NCBI GenBank assembly: GCA_920105625.2
Contig: OV050030.1
Span: 106,423,698 to 106,487,697 of the forward strand
DNA length: 64,000 bases
Source of the DNA: Clusia tigrina
Taxonomy: Eukaryota > Arthropoda > Insecta > Diptera > Clusiidae
Direction: 5' to 3'
Below the pieces are notes generated by a model that had not been told where the DNA came from, made no database searches, and saw only the letters and a program-made list of their open reading frames with translations. This document shows, piece after piece, positions 46,199-56,441 of this stretch (positions within the stretch are counted from its first letter, which is position 1; the number at the start of each line of letters is the position of its first letter). A program made the translations under genes and the position numbers.

Positions 46199-47128
46199 CC
46201 GGCCGGAGAAATGCTCACACAGATTCCGGAGGAGCCGTGGGCTGTTCTGTGTGTCGACTTCGTGGGACCTCTTCCACGATCAGCGCATGGAAACACTATG
46301 CTGGTAGTGTTCCATGATAAGTACACTAAGTGGACTGAAATGGCGCCACTCCGGAAAGCCACTACCGAGACTTTACAACGGGCTTTCCAGCAGCGCATAC
46401 TAGCTCGCTTTGGCGTGCCAAAGGTTCTAGTCTCCGATAATGGGTCCCAGTTTACTAGCAGGGCGTTCCGACGATTCACTGACGACTACGGGATGCGACA
46501 CCAGTTTACCGCACCATATACGCCACGGGAGAACGCAGTTGAACGCACCAATCGCACCGTAAAAACTATGATTGCTCAGTTCGCCAACAAGGAACAGCGA
46601 CGATGGGATGAACTGCTCCCGGAACTGACGCTGGCCATGAATACAAGTGTCTCGGAGACGACCGGATATAGCCCGGCATATTTAGTTCAAGGACGTGAAC
46701 CACGACTCCCAAAAGCGCTGTATGACGAAACGACATTGGGTACTGGTGCGTTACCACAAACACCTAATGAACGTTCAGAACAGCTCAAGGAGGCATACCA
46801 GCTAGTGAAACGAAACCTAGAGAGGGCAGCACAAGACCAGCGAAGGGACCATAACCTAAGACGCAGAGCGTGGAAGCCAAGCATAGGACAGCTCGTATTG
46901 GTAAAACAACACCACCTATCAAAAGCGATAGACCATTTCGCCGCCAAACTAGCGCCCCGCTACGATGGGCCGTTTCGTGTAAAAGATTTCATTTCGCCGG
47001 TTATAGTCAAGATGACACTGGAAGGTCACCAAACTGAGAGGACCGCCCACATCGGCGAATTAAAACTTTTCTGCGCGCCGGATGATCGGCCCGAACCTAT
47101 AGCGTTGTCGGGATGGAATCGAGAGTAG
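46199..47128 (+). pseudogene. pol: Integrase core of the Osvaldo/Ulysses-like element
   Basis: This is in the same phase as the RT segment. Counting from the Met codon at 46211 (305 residues), the catalytic residues are D16 (CVDFVGP), D76 (VSDNGSQF) and E111 (ENAVERTN). The C-terminal half has the usual basic SH3-like region (APRYDGPFRVKDF). No chromodomain is seen. Only the upstream TAA breaks it; the triad and fold motifs are intact. Confidence 0.92.
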
Positions 47129-47208
47129 GTGTAGGGGTCACGGACGCAACGGTATAAAGGAGAATGAACAAGGAAAAGGACTACTGTTACAAAAGTTTAC
47201 AAAAAGTG

Positions 47209-47269
47209 TATAAAAGCGAGAGTATGCACGCTAAAACCTTCTTTTCGTCACCAAACTAAACGTAAGTAC
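47209..47269 (+). promoter_or_regulatory. Internal TATA box and donor-like site ahead of the Ulp1-like gene
   Basis: TATAAAAGCG (47209-47218) is followed 53 nt after its first base by GTAAGTAC (47262-47269). The LTR promoter has the same layout (TATAAAAGCG, then GTAAGTAC after 58 nt, with a pyrimidine-rich ct-t stretch between). This suggests a second promoter or a relic LTR promoter for the third gene. It is inferred from motif layout only. Confidence 0.5.
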
Positions 47270-47406
47270 ACCAGGAAGTTTTCGGAAAAAAAATCCAAGA
47301 AAAAAAAGATCAAAAATATAGTCATGGCACCGCAATACGTCACCGTTAGTCGAATCATCGTGGAGAATCCACTGGAGCTAGGAGATGGAGGCAAGGAAAA
47401 CAAATA

Positions 47407-48378
47407 GTGCCCCTCCTACTGAGTAGCGAGAGCGAGAGTGAAGTGGAGGAGAATGGAGATCGCCCGCTCGTGGTGTATCCACCGGGTAAAGGGGAAGCCG
47501 TCAGGAACTGCGATATCGAGTGTCTTCAAGAGGGATGTCTCCTGAACGATGTCATCCTGGACCTTTATCTTAAATGGATCCAGTTAAATCGCGTACCACA
47601 CAAGCAGCGGACACCCGTTTATGTGTTCTCCACTCATTTCTATTCACAATTAACGCAACGGCCGGGCACTCCGGTGGACCAGCACACACGAGTCAAACGA
47701 TGGACGAAAGGGCAAGATGTGTTTCAGTACGACTTTATCATTGTCCCCATCAACCAACGCCTGCACTGGTACGTGGCCATCATCTGTTTCCCAGCAGCTT
47801 TTGCGGCATGCTGAAAGGGAACCACCATTTTATTTTTCGATTCTCTAAACAAGAAGTCACACAACGAAGAAGCAGGGGTACTGCGCCAATATCTCTACGA
47901 GGAGCGCAAGACACGGCTGCCAACAGCCCCGACCACGCCCTATGACGCACGTGACATACCGGCACACACACTGAGCTCGCCTAAGCAAACTAACCAGACA
48001 GACTGTGGCGTGTTCGTGCTGCAGAACGTGGAGAGCTTCTTTACGGAGCCAATCCGTGGGGAAACATGGGAGTCTACAGATCTAAGGAACTGGTATGCGG
48101 CCGAGAAGATTCCCAAGAAACGCAAGGAGATTGAACACCTACTACGACAGCTAACAACCAGGAAGCCCACCCACACAGAAGTTCCGCGTGTAGCTACACC
48201 ACGTGAATCCCAGCGCTGCGATTCCACTAGCTCCGACGACACGCACAGTGGCACCTGGAAACGCCAGAGGAAGGACCAGGCTACGCAACTACCAGCCGAA
48301 GAGTCCGGCTGGAAGGATTTTGTCTGCCAAGATGCCAGTGAATTGACTGCGGAAGCAACAATGGACCAGTGGAACTAG
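47407..48378 (+). pseudogene. Ulp1/SENP-family (C48) SUMO-protease-like protein in retroelement third-gene position
   Basis: Located between integrase and the polypurine tract, on the element strand, where env would lie. Counting from 47407 (324 codons with one TGA at 47812-47814): residues 36-60 (CDIECLQEGCLLNDVILDLY) match the substrate-binding start of Ulp1 domains. The His is in LHWYVAI (His 120), the Asp in LFFDSL (Asp 145), and Gln 194 with Cys 200 form the Q-X5-C signature (QTNQTDCGVFVL). Thus all four catalytic positions remain. The basic, Ser/Thr-rich C-tail is unassigned. No in-frame ATG exists; ATG 47324 opens a 27-codon frame that ends at TAG 47405, so an indel there or splicing is likely. 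C48 enzymes process SUMO or related modifiers in the nucleus; the role in this element is unknown. A host gene is unlikely given the position. Confidence 0.88.
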
Positions 48379-48495
48379 TCCCGGAGGTAATTTACCAGGC
48401 AGCCAAGCCGTTAACCCGCAGACGAATCCGGTACGATAGACACCCATACCGAGTCACAATACATCGCTGCGGGATAACCATTTCTCGTCGCCGGT

Positions 48496-48510
48496 GAAGT
48501 GGGGAGGGCA
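48496..48510 (+). other. Polypurine tract
   Basis: gaagtggggagggca directly precedes the TG of the 3' LTR. It is the expected primer for plus-strand synthesis and fixes the LTR start at 48511. Confidence 0.8.
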
Positions 48511-49778
48511 TGTGACGAGCAAAATTATTTATTAATTTTACTCGCACAATAATGGACCGCCAGCATCACTCGCGTGCGAAGAAGTTTGAGTGCTGTAACC
48601 AATCAGCTTGCGCGGCGCCATCAACACTTAATGTTAATTGTTAGAATACCTTCGCACCAATGGAAACCACGGCGAAAGCGGGAGATCATGAAATGCACAA
48701 AATAATAAACGTTGATCAATAAATCAAAAGCAAATGGCACCAACAACTACGCAAGCAGAATGGTAACAGCAGCATTGGCAAAGCCAAGCCCGCCGCTTGC
48801 GTAAGACAAGGAAAAGGAATTGCATGTAAATTATACCAACACGAATGCGCCGACAGACTTGGCGAACTCAAGCCAGCCGTTTGCATTGATCGACAACAAC
48901 AACAACACTGCAAGCAGGTTTCAATTAATCCGTCGTTAATTACAACAACACGACTCGGTAGAATTTACCGAGTGCGTTAGCTCGGGAAATAGAACAACTA
49001 CAGCACGAGGAACGAATGAAACGGAAAGAGAGAACGACATAACAATCGCTGTGCAGACAAGTTTCGCGGACATCACACAAAGGAGAAACGCACAAATAGT
49101 TTTCAAACGCTGGTGGATAATTTAAATAATATTAACCACCAGCAGAAAGAAGTCATGCGTACAATAACAACAACAGGGCGTGCAACAACAACAACAGGGC
49201 GTGCAACAGCAACAACGTGCCGCTGCAACTACTACGCGCTTGACAACAGCCGGACTTTTCCAGGAAAACGCTGAGGGTCGCCTAATGGTCAAGAGGAAAA
49301 CACCAACAATGCCTTGGCCTTAGCAACAGGAAGCGGTAGACGGAGCAACGGCCAGCGGGACTGGAACAACAACTAGAAGTTCAACAGGTGGCTATAAAAG
49401 CGCCTGCACCCTGACATACGCTCTCTTTTTCCTGCTAAGACATCGCGCAAGTAAGTACTGTAGAAACTTTGCCGCATAGACGCCACGAGACTAGGAAACA
49501 TTACCAACGAACACACACACACACAAGCGCTGCATTTACTACGAGTGCTGGACTTTAATCCACTCTCATAATAAACCAGAGTTTGTTCGTCAGCGTTAGA
49601 AACGGTGGAAGTGGTTTGTCAATCCACCACCGTTGAAAGACTAAAGGCACAGACCGAGACATTAAGAAGAACTGATTTTGCTACGAACGCTAAGTTTTTC
49701 AATCCGCCTTCATAGAAAACCAGGACTTGCTTCTCAGAGTCAAACCAGTGGAAGTGGTTTTTCAATCCACCACCGTCG

Positions 49779-51974
49779 CACAGTGGTCGATTTGAAGTAT
49801 TTAGGCGGCCAAAAGTCAAAATCTTAAATACGTAGTAGGCACAAAATATTGACGTCTACGTATAGTAAACACTTCCGCGAATTACCCCCCACCCTTTTTT
49901 TCAACAACCATATGTCACCGCTTCCGTGCAGTTAGACGCAATTTGATCGTTGACTTGATACGTATTTCTATTTGGGTGCCCAAATTATATCAAATTTCGC
50001 AATACGCATGTATGTATATTTTAAGTTGTGTAGTGAAGTGAAAGTGAAAGTGATTCCCATAGCTCAAGTAAGCTTCTATTATATAAATAATAGTTTTAAC
50101 TTTTATTTTTAACTTTCGTTATATTTTTCGGTAGTTGAACATACCCTCTTTTTCACATAAAAAATGTAATTTTTTTAATTTCAAAAGGAATTTTGTTATG
50201 GATCAGGATTCGTCCGGATCATATTTTTTTGTTTATTGAATACGTTACACATTCAGCTTTTCTATAAAAAAAAACAAGAGCCCCAGAGTCCCGTTTATTC
50301 CTTAAACACAGCAGTTCAAAGTATTTTGTTAAAAAATTTAAAAAACCATTTTTTTTAATTTTATGTTTTTTTTTTTTAGTTATGGGGGTGAAAATAGTGA
50401 CCCGTAAATGTATGTTTAAGCAAATGCAACTACAAAATTTGCGAAGTATGGATGAGAAATTGGACTTTTTAGAAAACCACTTGCTATTGTCTTGCGGAGA
50501 CACTGTGGAAAGAAAAAAGAGCCTTAAGCATAAATTTTCCTACATCAAACACGAATTTAAACAGAGATGGCTAAAAGCTCATAAAGTTGAAGAAGTTTTT
50601 ATGAAAAACAACCAGAAGCGGCTGGAAGGCACTTTTGAAATACCAGTGCATTCGCTTAATCAACCAGGTCGTCCGAGCAAATCATTTTCGGATTCGAGTG
50701 AACGAAGCAAGAGAAGAAAAACTGAGGAAATTCGATCAAATGTTGATGATGAAATGATTATACATGCCGCACAAGTCATATTGCAAACGAAGGGAAAAAG
50801 AAATTACTCAAAAGTGCTCAAAAATATACGAAATTCACCAACAAAGGCTAGTAAATATAGAAAAGCCTATTCCAAGACCAATGAAACAATTGCTCCTTTG
50901 ACCCCGTTCCAAGCACTCAAAATGTTCGTAGAAGCTGATCTAACAAGACGACAATATGAAATAATAATGGCAACTAACCCAAAGCATTACCCTTGTTACG
51001 ACATTTTGTTGAAAGCAAAACAAGAATGCTACCCACCAAAGACGGCATTGCGAGTAACGGCTACCTGCGCAGAAATTAATTTACAATGCCTAATGGATCA
51101 TACTATTCAACGATTATCAGTCTACCTGGAAGAAGTGTTATCAACCCTTAACGAAATTGAAAGAAAGTCATTAACGATCATTTATAAATGGGGGTGTGAC
51201 GGGTCACAACAAGCACGGTACAAACAAAAATTCTCGGAAGACGCCGAATCCGATGCTAGTATATTTTTGAGTTCTTTTGTCCCACTTTAAATTATTTGTG
51301 GTAAAGAAAACAATAAAGTGTTGTGGCAAAACCCAACACCATCATCACCACGATTTTGCCGCCCCATCAGATTTCGGTATGTGAAAGAAACTACAGATGT
51401 AACAAAAGAGGAAATAAGTTATGTGCAAAATGAAATTAAGAACCTCACTCCTACAAAAGTAAATATTGTGGGAAAAGAATTTGCTTATAATCACATTTTA
51501 AAGATGACCATGATTGATGGCAAAGTTTGCAATGCTGTAACCAACACGACCTCAACTAGCCGATGCTATATATGTGGAGCCACTTCCAAAGATTTCAATA
51601 ATTTAAGCAAAAAGAACGAGATAAGTCCCGATGCTCTTGAGTTTGGCATTTCGGTATTGCACGCAAAAATACGTATTTTTGAAGGCATTCTGCATTTGGC
51701 ATATAAATTGCCCGTGAAGAAATATGGAAAGAAAAGGACCGAGGAAGAGAAAGCATTAGAAGAAGAAAGGAAAAAAGAAATCCAAGAAAGATTCCGCTTA
51801 GAAACTGGGCTGTTGGTGGACATGCCTAAAGCCAATTTTGGTAATACCAATGATGGCAATACGAGTAGGAGATTTTTTGAAAACACAGAATTAGCGGCGG
51901 ACATAACAGGCATTAACCACGAATTAATACACAAATATTTTTGGCCGCCTAAATATTTCAAATCGACCACTGTG
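49779..51974 (+). mobile_element. Transib DNA transposon with RSS-like ends
   Basis: This is a 2196-bp element in the second tandem module of the LTR. The terminal inverted repeats of about 36 bp start CACAGTGGTCGATTTGAAG and differ at one or two positions. The target duplication is CGTCG (49774-49778 and 51975-51979), fitting the Transib preference CGNCG with 5-bp duplications; the intact site is at 32826-32834. The first seven bases equal the V(D)J heptamer CACAGTG, and after 23 bp comes CCAAAAGTC, a 6-of-9 match to the nonamer. It encodes a RAG1-related transposase that lacks its C-terminus. Confidence 0.93.
50382..51965 (+). pseudogene. Transib transposase (RAG1-core relative), one stop and C-terminal deletion
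   Basis: The frame from ATG 50382 runs 302 codons to TAA 51288-51290 and continues in the same phase to the right inverted repeat. An early basic region precedes GRPSKSF (a small AT-hook-like motif). The catalytic Asp is in KWGCDGSQQ (Asp 273), and YKQKF and LSSFVPL follow. After the stop come LWQNPTPSS, MIDGKVCNAV, a zinc-type CYICGAT, the YKLPVKK segment and the TSRRFFEN segment, which should hold the third acidic residue. The protein then runs straight into the terminal repeat, so roughly 150 residues of the usual near-700 are missing. VPL is followed by Gln in relatives as I recall, so CAA to TAA is likely. A pyrimidine tract and AG lie just before the ATG, and an ATGGATCAG upstream at 50198 may be an earlier exon. 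Confidence 0.9.
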
Positions 51975-53164
51975 CGTCGAGACTGGAGACAGGACGGCAC
52001 AGCACCAAGTTCAGGAGCGGCCTTCATAAAGCCCATCATTTCTGTATAATAACGTGTAAGCCTAGTGATAAGCATAAATATTAAATAAAGAAAACTGAAA
52101 ATACAACTCCCGAGTAATTTCCTGTAACGACCCCTGGAGCCGCTGAGTTTTACCCCAGCTATAAATTTGAGTCGTTACAATACCTAAATGATCCATGATT
52201 CCAATTTTGGGAATGCACAAAAGTTGTACCTAGAAATGTATTGACAGATAATGCACCTAAAATAATTCGCATATAACTTGTTACACGCATTTAACTTATA
52301 TTATACAATGCCAACGTTCACTCGACGGGCTGCGTGTACTACCAAAATAGAAATATATACATACCAGAGTAACTTTAAAGTGTGAAGTTGTGTTTTTTTA
52401 ACTGCTCACTTGCAAGTGTATTAATTTATTTCCACAGTAGAAATTGAAATTCAAAACGAAGTATAAATACGCCTGCCGTTTGTTGCACTACTACCGAGTG
52501 CTGAATCTGCTCATTTTAATATAAATATTATATCAATTCAATTATATTTAAAAATTGAAAAGTGTACAAAAATAAGCGGTTTGCAATGATCAACGGATGA
52601 GCGTGCTGCTCTCTACCACTCAGCCCACGAGCTCTCAGCGCATGCGCTCTCATAGTGTGTCGGAAGTGTCATGAAAGGCTGAATTGCCTCTACCTTTGCT
52701 TCAAGTTATTTCATGGCAGTGCTACATAAGTATGGCTCTTCAAGTTTGATTCATTCTCTCCCTAAAGTGACGACGTGCAACGACAGGAGACGATTGGCTG
52801 CACAATAAACAGTTCAGATCTACTTGGTGTTTTGGATTCCCCCTCAATATGGTTGACACCGCACAATCGCCGCGAAGCCCACTAAACACTCGTGGAGTGT
52901 ACAATGCCGTACTCCACATCCAAAAACACCTGACACTACTCAAACTGCCAACACCCAATCACTTAACGTAAACACCAACACAAACAACCACAGACTGCAG
53001 TCTCTCCGCCTGTCACGATAATAGGGTATTTCAAAGTGAATCCAAAGCTCTTCCTCTCAGACATGCAAACTTGTGTGCATAATTTGTCGCATGCCAGTTC
53101 GCTAGACACTTTTGCGACACGTTCAAACACCATTTCGCTTTGATTGTTGAAGTGAACGGACATC

Positions 53165-53576
53165 ATGACATCAGAAGAAGAAATTATAGCGCTACTTCCA
53201 ATTTCTGTGTGCGCTGAAAACAAAAAGAAGCCAAAAAAAGCGAAACGCTTTTGGTCTGAAGATTTTTTTGAAATACGTATAAAAATTCACATTTATCATT
53301 TCTTACGGAATTGGAATCAAAATCTATAATAGAATAATAAAATTTTGTATGGATAAATAATGAAAATTAAAAAGATTTACTGTTGATGGTGTAGCCTTTA
53401 ATAAAGAAAGGGATACCTTCGTGAGAGACGTGATTACGCCTCATGAACGGCTTTCGGCTACTCTAAGATTTCTCTCATCCGGCGAGAGATTCGAAGATTT
53501 AAAATTTTTGACAGCAATATCTCCACACATTGTACAATTTCGTGCACAGCCCATTGTACTATTAACAGGAGGGTGA
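53165..53576 (+). pseudogene. PIF/Harbinger transposase N-terminal relic
   Basis: ATG 53165 opens a frame with a Lys-rich stretch and KRFWSEDFF, like the R-(F/Y)-W motif near the start of insect Harbinger transposases. After a gap and frame change, 53404-53576 encodes ERDTFVRDVITPHERLSATL followed by RFLSSGERF. This is a close fit to the conserved DTN.R..I.PEERL..TLRFLA.GE.F block preceding the DDE domain. The DDE domain itself is absent. The putative element ends were not found. Confidence 0.65.
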
Positions 53577-53811
53577 AATAAAATTCTGTAGCTGTCACTA
53601 GCCACTATTGGTGGCAGAGTAAAAGTGTGAGTGGCAGCGAGGAGATAAGTTAAGATAAATATTAGTGTAAAGTAGAAGTATACCATAAAATGTATTTAGA
53701 TGGACTCTTAGTGTGAAAATAAAATATAATAAATAATCATTATTCAATCATTAAAAACATAAAAAGCCGAAGAACCCCCGAGTCGCATTTAGACTCAACG
53801 TTGATTTAGAT

Positions 53812-53845
53812 CACAAACATTTTGGTGGCCCATGTGGGAGCTAAG
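53812..53845 (+). other. Possible LTR end and primer site of a BEL/Pao-type element
   Basis: The bases cacaaacattttggtggccc resemble an LTR end (ACA) followed after a few bases by a TGGTGGCCC-type primer site, as in some BEL/Pao elements. There is no second LTR copy or coding region to confirm it. Confidence 0.2.
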
Positions 53846-54893
53846 GTGGAACATAAATATACACAGTAAATATATATATATATGCATAATGTTGAATTCT
53901 GATTGAATATAATTAATAAATTTAAAGTCTAAGTAAATGTGATTGACGACACACACACATTGCAACTAGTCGGCAGCGCAGTTCGGACTTTATCCCACTT
54001 GCTCTCACCTACAAGCAGCAACCCAGCAGCACGCATTGGAATTCTGCCGTTATCGTTAACTTCACTGCAGCCTGCTCTGCGTTATTGCTTTCGCTCTCGT
54101 CTCTGCTTTGACATTGCGTTTGAACCGACATACGCTGCGACGCCTACGCCCTCGTCCCACATGGCAGTTGTTTGTGCGAAGTCAATAAATGTTGGGGTCA
54201 ATTATATAGCTGAATTGAATCAACGGCAGATCAACATATCAACGCTAAATTTTCGCCTCCTACTCTGCATCCAGCGGTTCTTGCATTTGGAGAACGGGAA
54301 CCGCCGAACGTTACCATCTACAACCCAGTGAGAACTTTGGTACAGGTGTCAATAGTAGCCAGTATCAATTGCAAGTGCAAAATCAAATATGAGGTAAGTT
54401 TTTACCGGGGTAGAGTTGGTATTGCCGCGAGCATTTGAATAGAAAAAAAGGATATATCGGTGTGCAATGTGTTTTTTTACTACTGGTAATTTTGTGTTAG
54501 CTGCTTACGGGCTTTCGTCGATTCATCTAATAAAAATACATAGAAATGAAAATTGTTTCTCAACGAAATTATTGACAAGACAAGTTGCACACAGTAATTT
54601 TAATTGCGTATTTATATTCAGTATATTTATATAATCATTTTCTTTTCCACTGAATTGACGATTACTGACTTACTCACATTTGCATACGGAATACGGCTAA
54701 AAAGTGATATCAATGTGTTTAATTTCATATTAATTACATTGTTTAGTTATTCTTTTTATTATACACTTTTACTTTAAGTTTTATTATTCTATACAACACT
54801 GTCATTGAAGACAAGAAAAAAAGAGAATGTCAAGAAAATGGAAAATACTACAGTTTGCCAACGACACAGGTAAAACACAGAATATCTATAACC

Positions 54894-55198
54894 CGTTTTA
54901 GCAATGCTATCTCTCGTTCATATAGCTCTTTTTCAGTGTTGTTAACTGGACGAACTTGCTCTACGCTTGAAGATTCACTTTCTCGCTCATCGTCGCTTAC
55001 CCCTCCGCAATCATTATCCAACTCATGTTGCTCGAATTCTGCTGTGTTGTTTGGACACTTACCACGCTGAGCAGGCTGTACCTCATTGAGACGTGAAACA
55101 AGGACAGATTTTTTGCCGCTTGTCGTTAAGCCCAGTTGCGACAACCAACAGCGCAGCTGTGCAGCTGTATATTCGTTGCCACTGATTGAATCTGCCAT
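54894..55198 (-). pseudogene. gag: 5' fragment of gypsy gag (SAP-like motif and coiled-coil start)
   Basis: The first 102 codons are identical to residues 1-102 of the Gag at 3644-5410, including the SAP-like motif at 11-40. After the joint the frame runs 14 codons into unit sequence and stops at 54848. It cannot make capsid or zinc knuckles. Confidence 0.9.
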
Positions 55199-55743
55199 CG
55201 GTTTTTATTATTATTATTATTTTTTTTTTTTAACTTTTTATTTCGTTTCCGCTATTTTCACTCGTTTATCTTTCTTTTCTTTTTTTTTTTCTTCACTCAT
55301 TTGTCTATCTTTTTTTCGCTTCGACTCCACTCCCCCGTCTATCTATTTTCAAAAATTTTTTTTCGTTTTTTAAAAGCGTTTAGGAATAATCCCACTTCTG
55401 AAAACTGTAAGCACTTGAAAACACACGTTGTTATTTGGACAAGCGTCTTTATTCGAATGAATTCACTCTCTCACACTTTTCTTCGTTATGCCGGTTAGTA
55501 TATGTATATTTATGAATACAGTTAGGTGACATTACATGCATATAAATATATGTTGTATATGAAAATACTGTGGTGCAAAATGAGTAAATAGTAAATAAAA
55601 TAAAGATGCTACAGTGGTATATGTATGTTCATGAAAAGAATACAGCTAGGTGATATTACATACATATAAACATGTTGTACATGAACACACTGTGGTTCAT
55701 ATACATATACAGAGTAAATAATAAATACAATATAGATGCTACA
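54894..55743 (-). mobile_element. Fragment of the unit A gypsy element: 5' gag plus 5' LTR
   Basis: Every base from 54895 to 55743 corresponds to 5107-5955 at a fixed offset of 49788. The LTR (55406-55743) is complete and followed by GTACATTG, the original right target junction. The inner edge is a recombination joint in gag (unit sequence ataacc joined to ccgttttagc, with 2-3 bp of microhomology). It is not an independent insertion. Confidence 0.95.
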
Positions 55744-56369
55744 GTACATTGTTTAGTTATTCTTTTTATTATACATTTTTACTTTAAGTTTTATTATTCT
55801 ATACAACACTGTCATTGAAGACAAGAAAAAAAGAGAATGTCAAGAAAATGGAAAATACTACAGTTTGCCAACGACAGAGGTAAAACACAGAATATCTATA
55901 ACCACGTTCGAATCTAATGGTGTTTTTTGTCGAGTCGCCCCCACCGAAGTCAACTCGCCGCGACGACTCTCAATTCTAACTCTACACAATGTCTACTAAC
56001 GAATCTTCACAAGAAATTGTAAACTTTATAGAATATATCCTAAAAAGTTAGTGTTGATCAGGCTTAATTAGCCTGTCCACTAAAAAAGTAATGTACTATG
56101 ATACCACTGAATTGTAATAAAATAGAAAGAGAGACCTAACGGAACAAATGAGGGATAATAATGAGACAGAGTTGATTAGAGTAGGTGGAATGAGACAGTA
56201 CATGGACAGAATTTGATCAGTCAGTTCACCACCTGCAGTTAGCCTAGTTGTCTAGATGGACAGATTACAACCGCTGAAGGCCCAGTATCCATTTCAGGGC
56301 GGGTTCCTAGTTGATTTGCTGTTGATTTCTGAGACATAATAAAAAATGCTTGTGGAAAAAATTACCTTT

Positions 56370-56441
56370 TATTGAAAAATCTCTGATGAGGACAAGTGGC
56401 GTGTCCGAAATAGGTATAAGATCTGCCAAAATGTTTCAATA
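56370..56441 (+). ncRNA. Hammerhead ribozyme, type I, unit E copy
   Basis: The core CTGATGA is at 56383-56389; the sequence is identical to the unit B copy and lies in the duplicated tract. Confidence 0.8.

Larger units (their letters stand above)
31957..52179 (+). mobile_element. Osvaldo/Ulysses-like Ty3/gypsy element with a Ulp1-like third gene
   Basis: Plus-strand LTR retrotransposon whose parts are: truncated 5' LTR (31957-33032), lysine-type primer site (33034-33050), gag (from 42867), protease, RT-RNase H, integrase (to 47128), a Ulp1/SENP-like gene (47324-48378), a polypurine tract (48496-48510) and the 3' LTR (48511-52179). It is split by a minus-strand element at 33209-42866 and a Transib at 49779-51974. 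Without these it would be about 8.4 kb. The long LTRs and the primer site suggest the Osvaldo/Ulysses lineage, an inference from memory. Four isolated stop codons and one unexplained frame change disrupt its genes. The LTRs differ at somewhat over a dozen sites in about 1.08 kb by eye. Confidence 0.9.
48511..52179 (+). repeat. 3' LTR of the Osvaldo/Ulysses-like element, split by Transib
   Basis: The LTR begins TGTGACGAGC and ends GTCGTTACA, an imperfect inverted pair. It is 1468 bp after removing the Transib and one copy of CGTCG. It contains the TATA box at 49393, the donor-like GTAAGTAC near 49451 and an AATAAA near 52082. The base after its end (atacctaaatg) is neither primer site nor repeat unit, so the right flank is genuine outside DNA. 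Confidence 0.88.
52180..54384. other. Unassigned block between the LTR element and unit E
   Basis: About 2.2 kb unlike the tandem unit. It contains a TATA-like stretch (tataaata near 52462), the PIF/Harbinger relic described separately, a possible BEL/Pao LTR end near 53820 and a final 500 bp of mixed sequence (53930-54384) with a 130-codon plus-strand open stretch. That stretch has no recognisable motif. The junction with unit E is inside the exon-like segment (aaatatgag then gtaagt). Confidence 0.5.

Noticed and set aside
47407..47409. GTG at 47407 as the true start of the Ulp1-like gene
   Set aside because: GTG starts are not expected in eukaryotic mRNA. The frame is open upstream to 47350, so the real N-terminus is supplied by splicing or was lost by an indel near 47405.
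47407..48378. Ulp1-like gene as an ordinary host SUMO protease interrupted by a retrotransposon
   Set aside because: It sits precisely between integrase and the polypurine tract of the same element, on the same strand, and is intronless.
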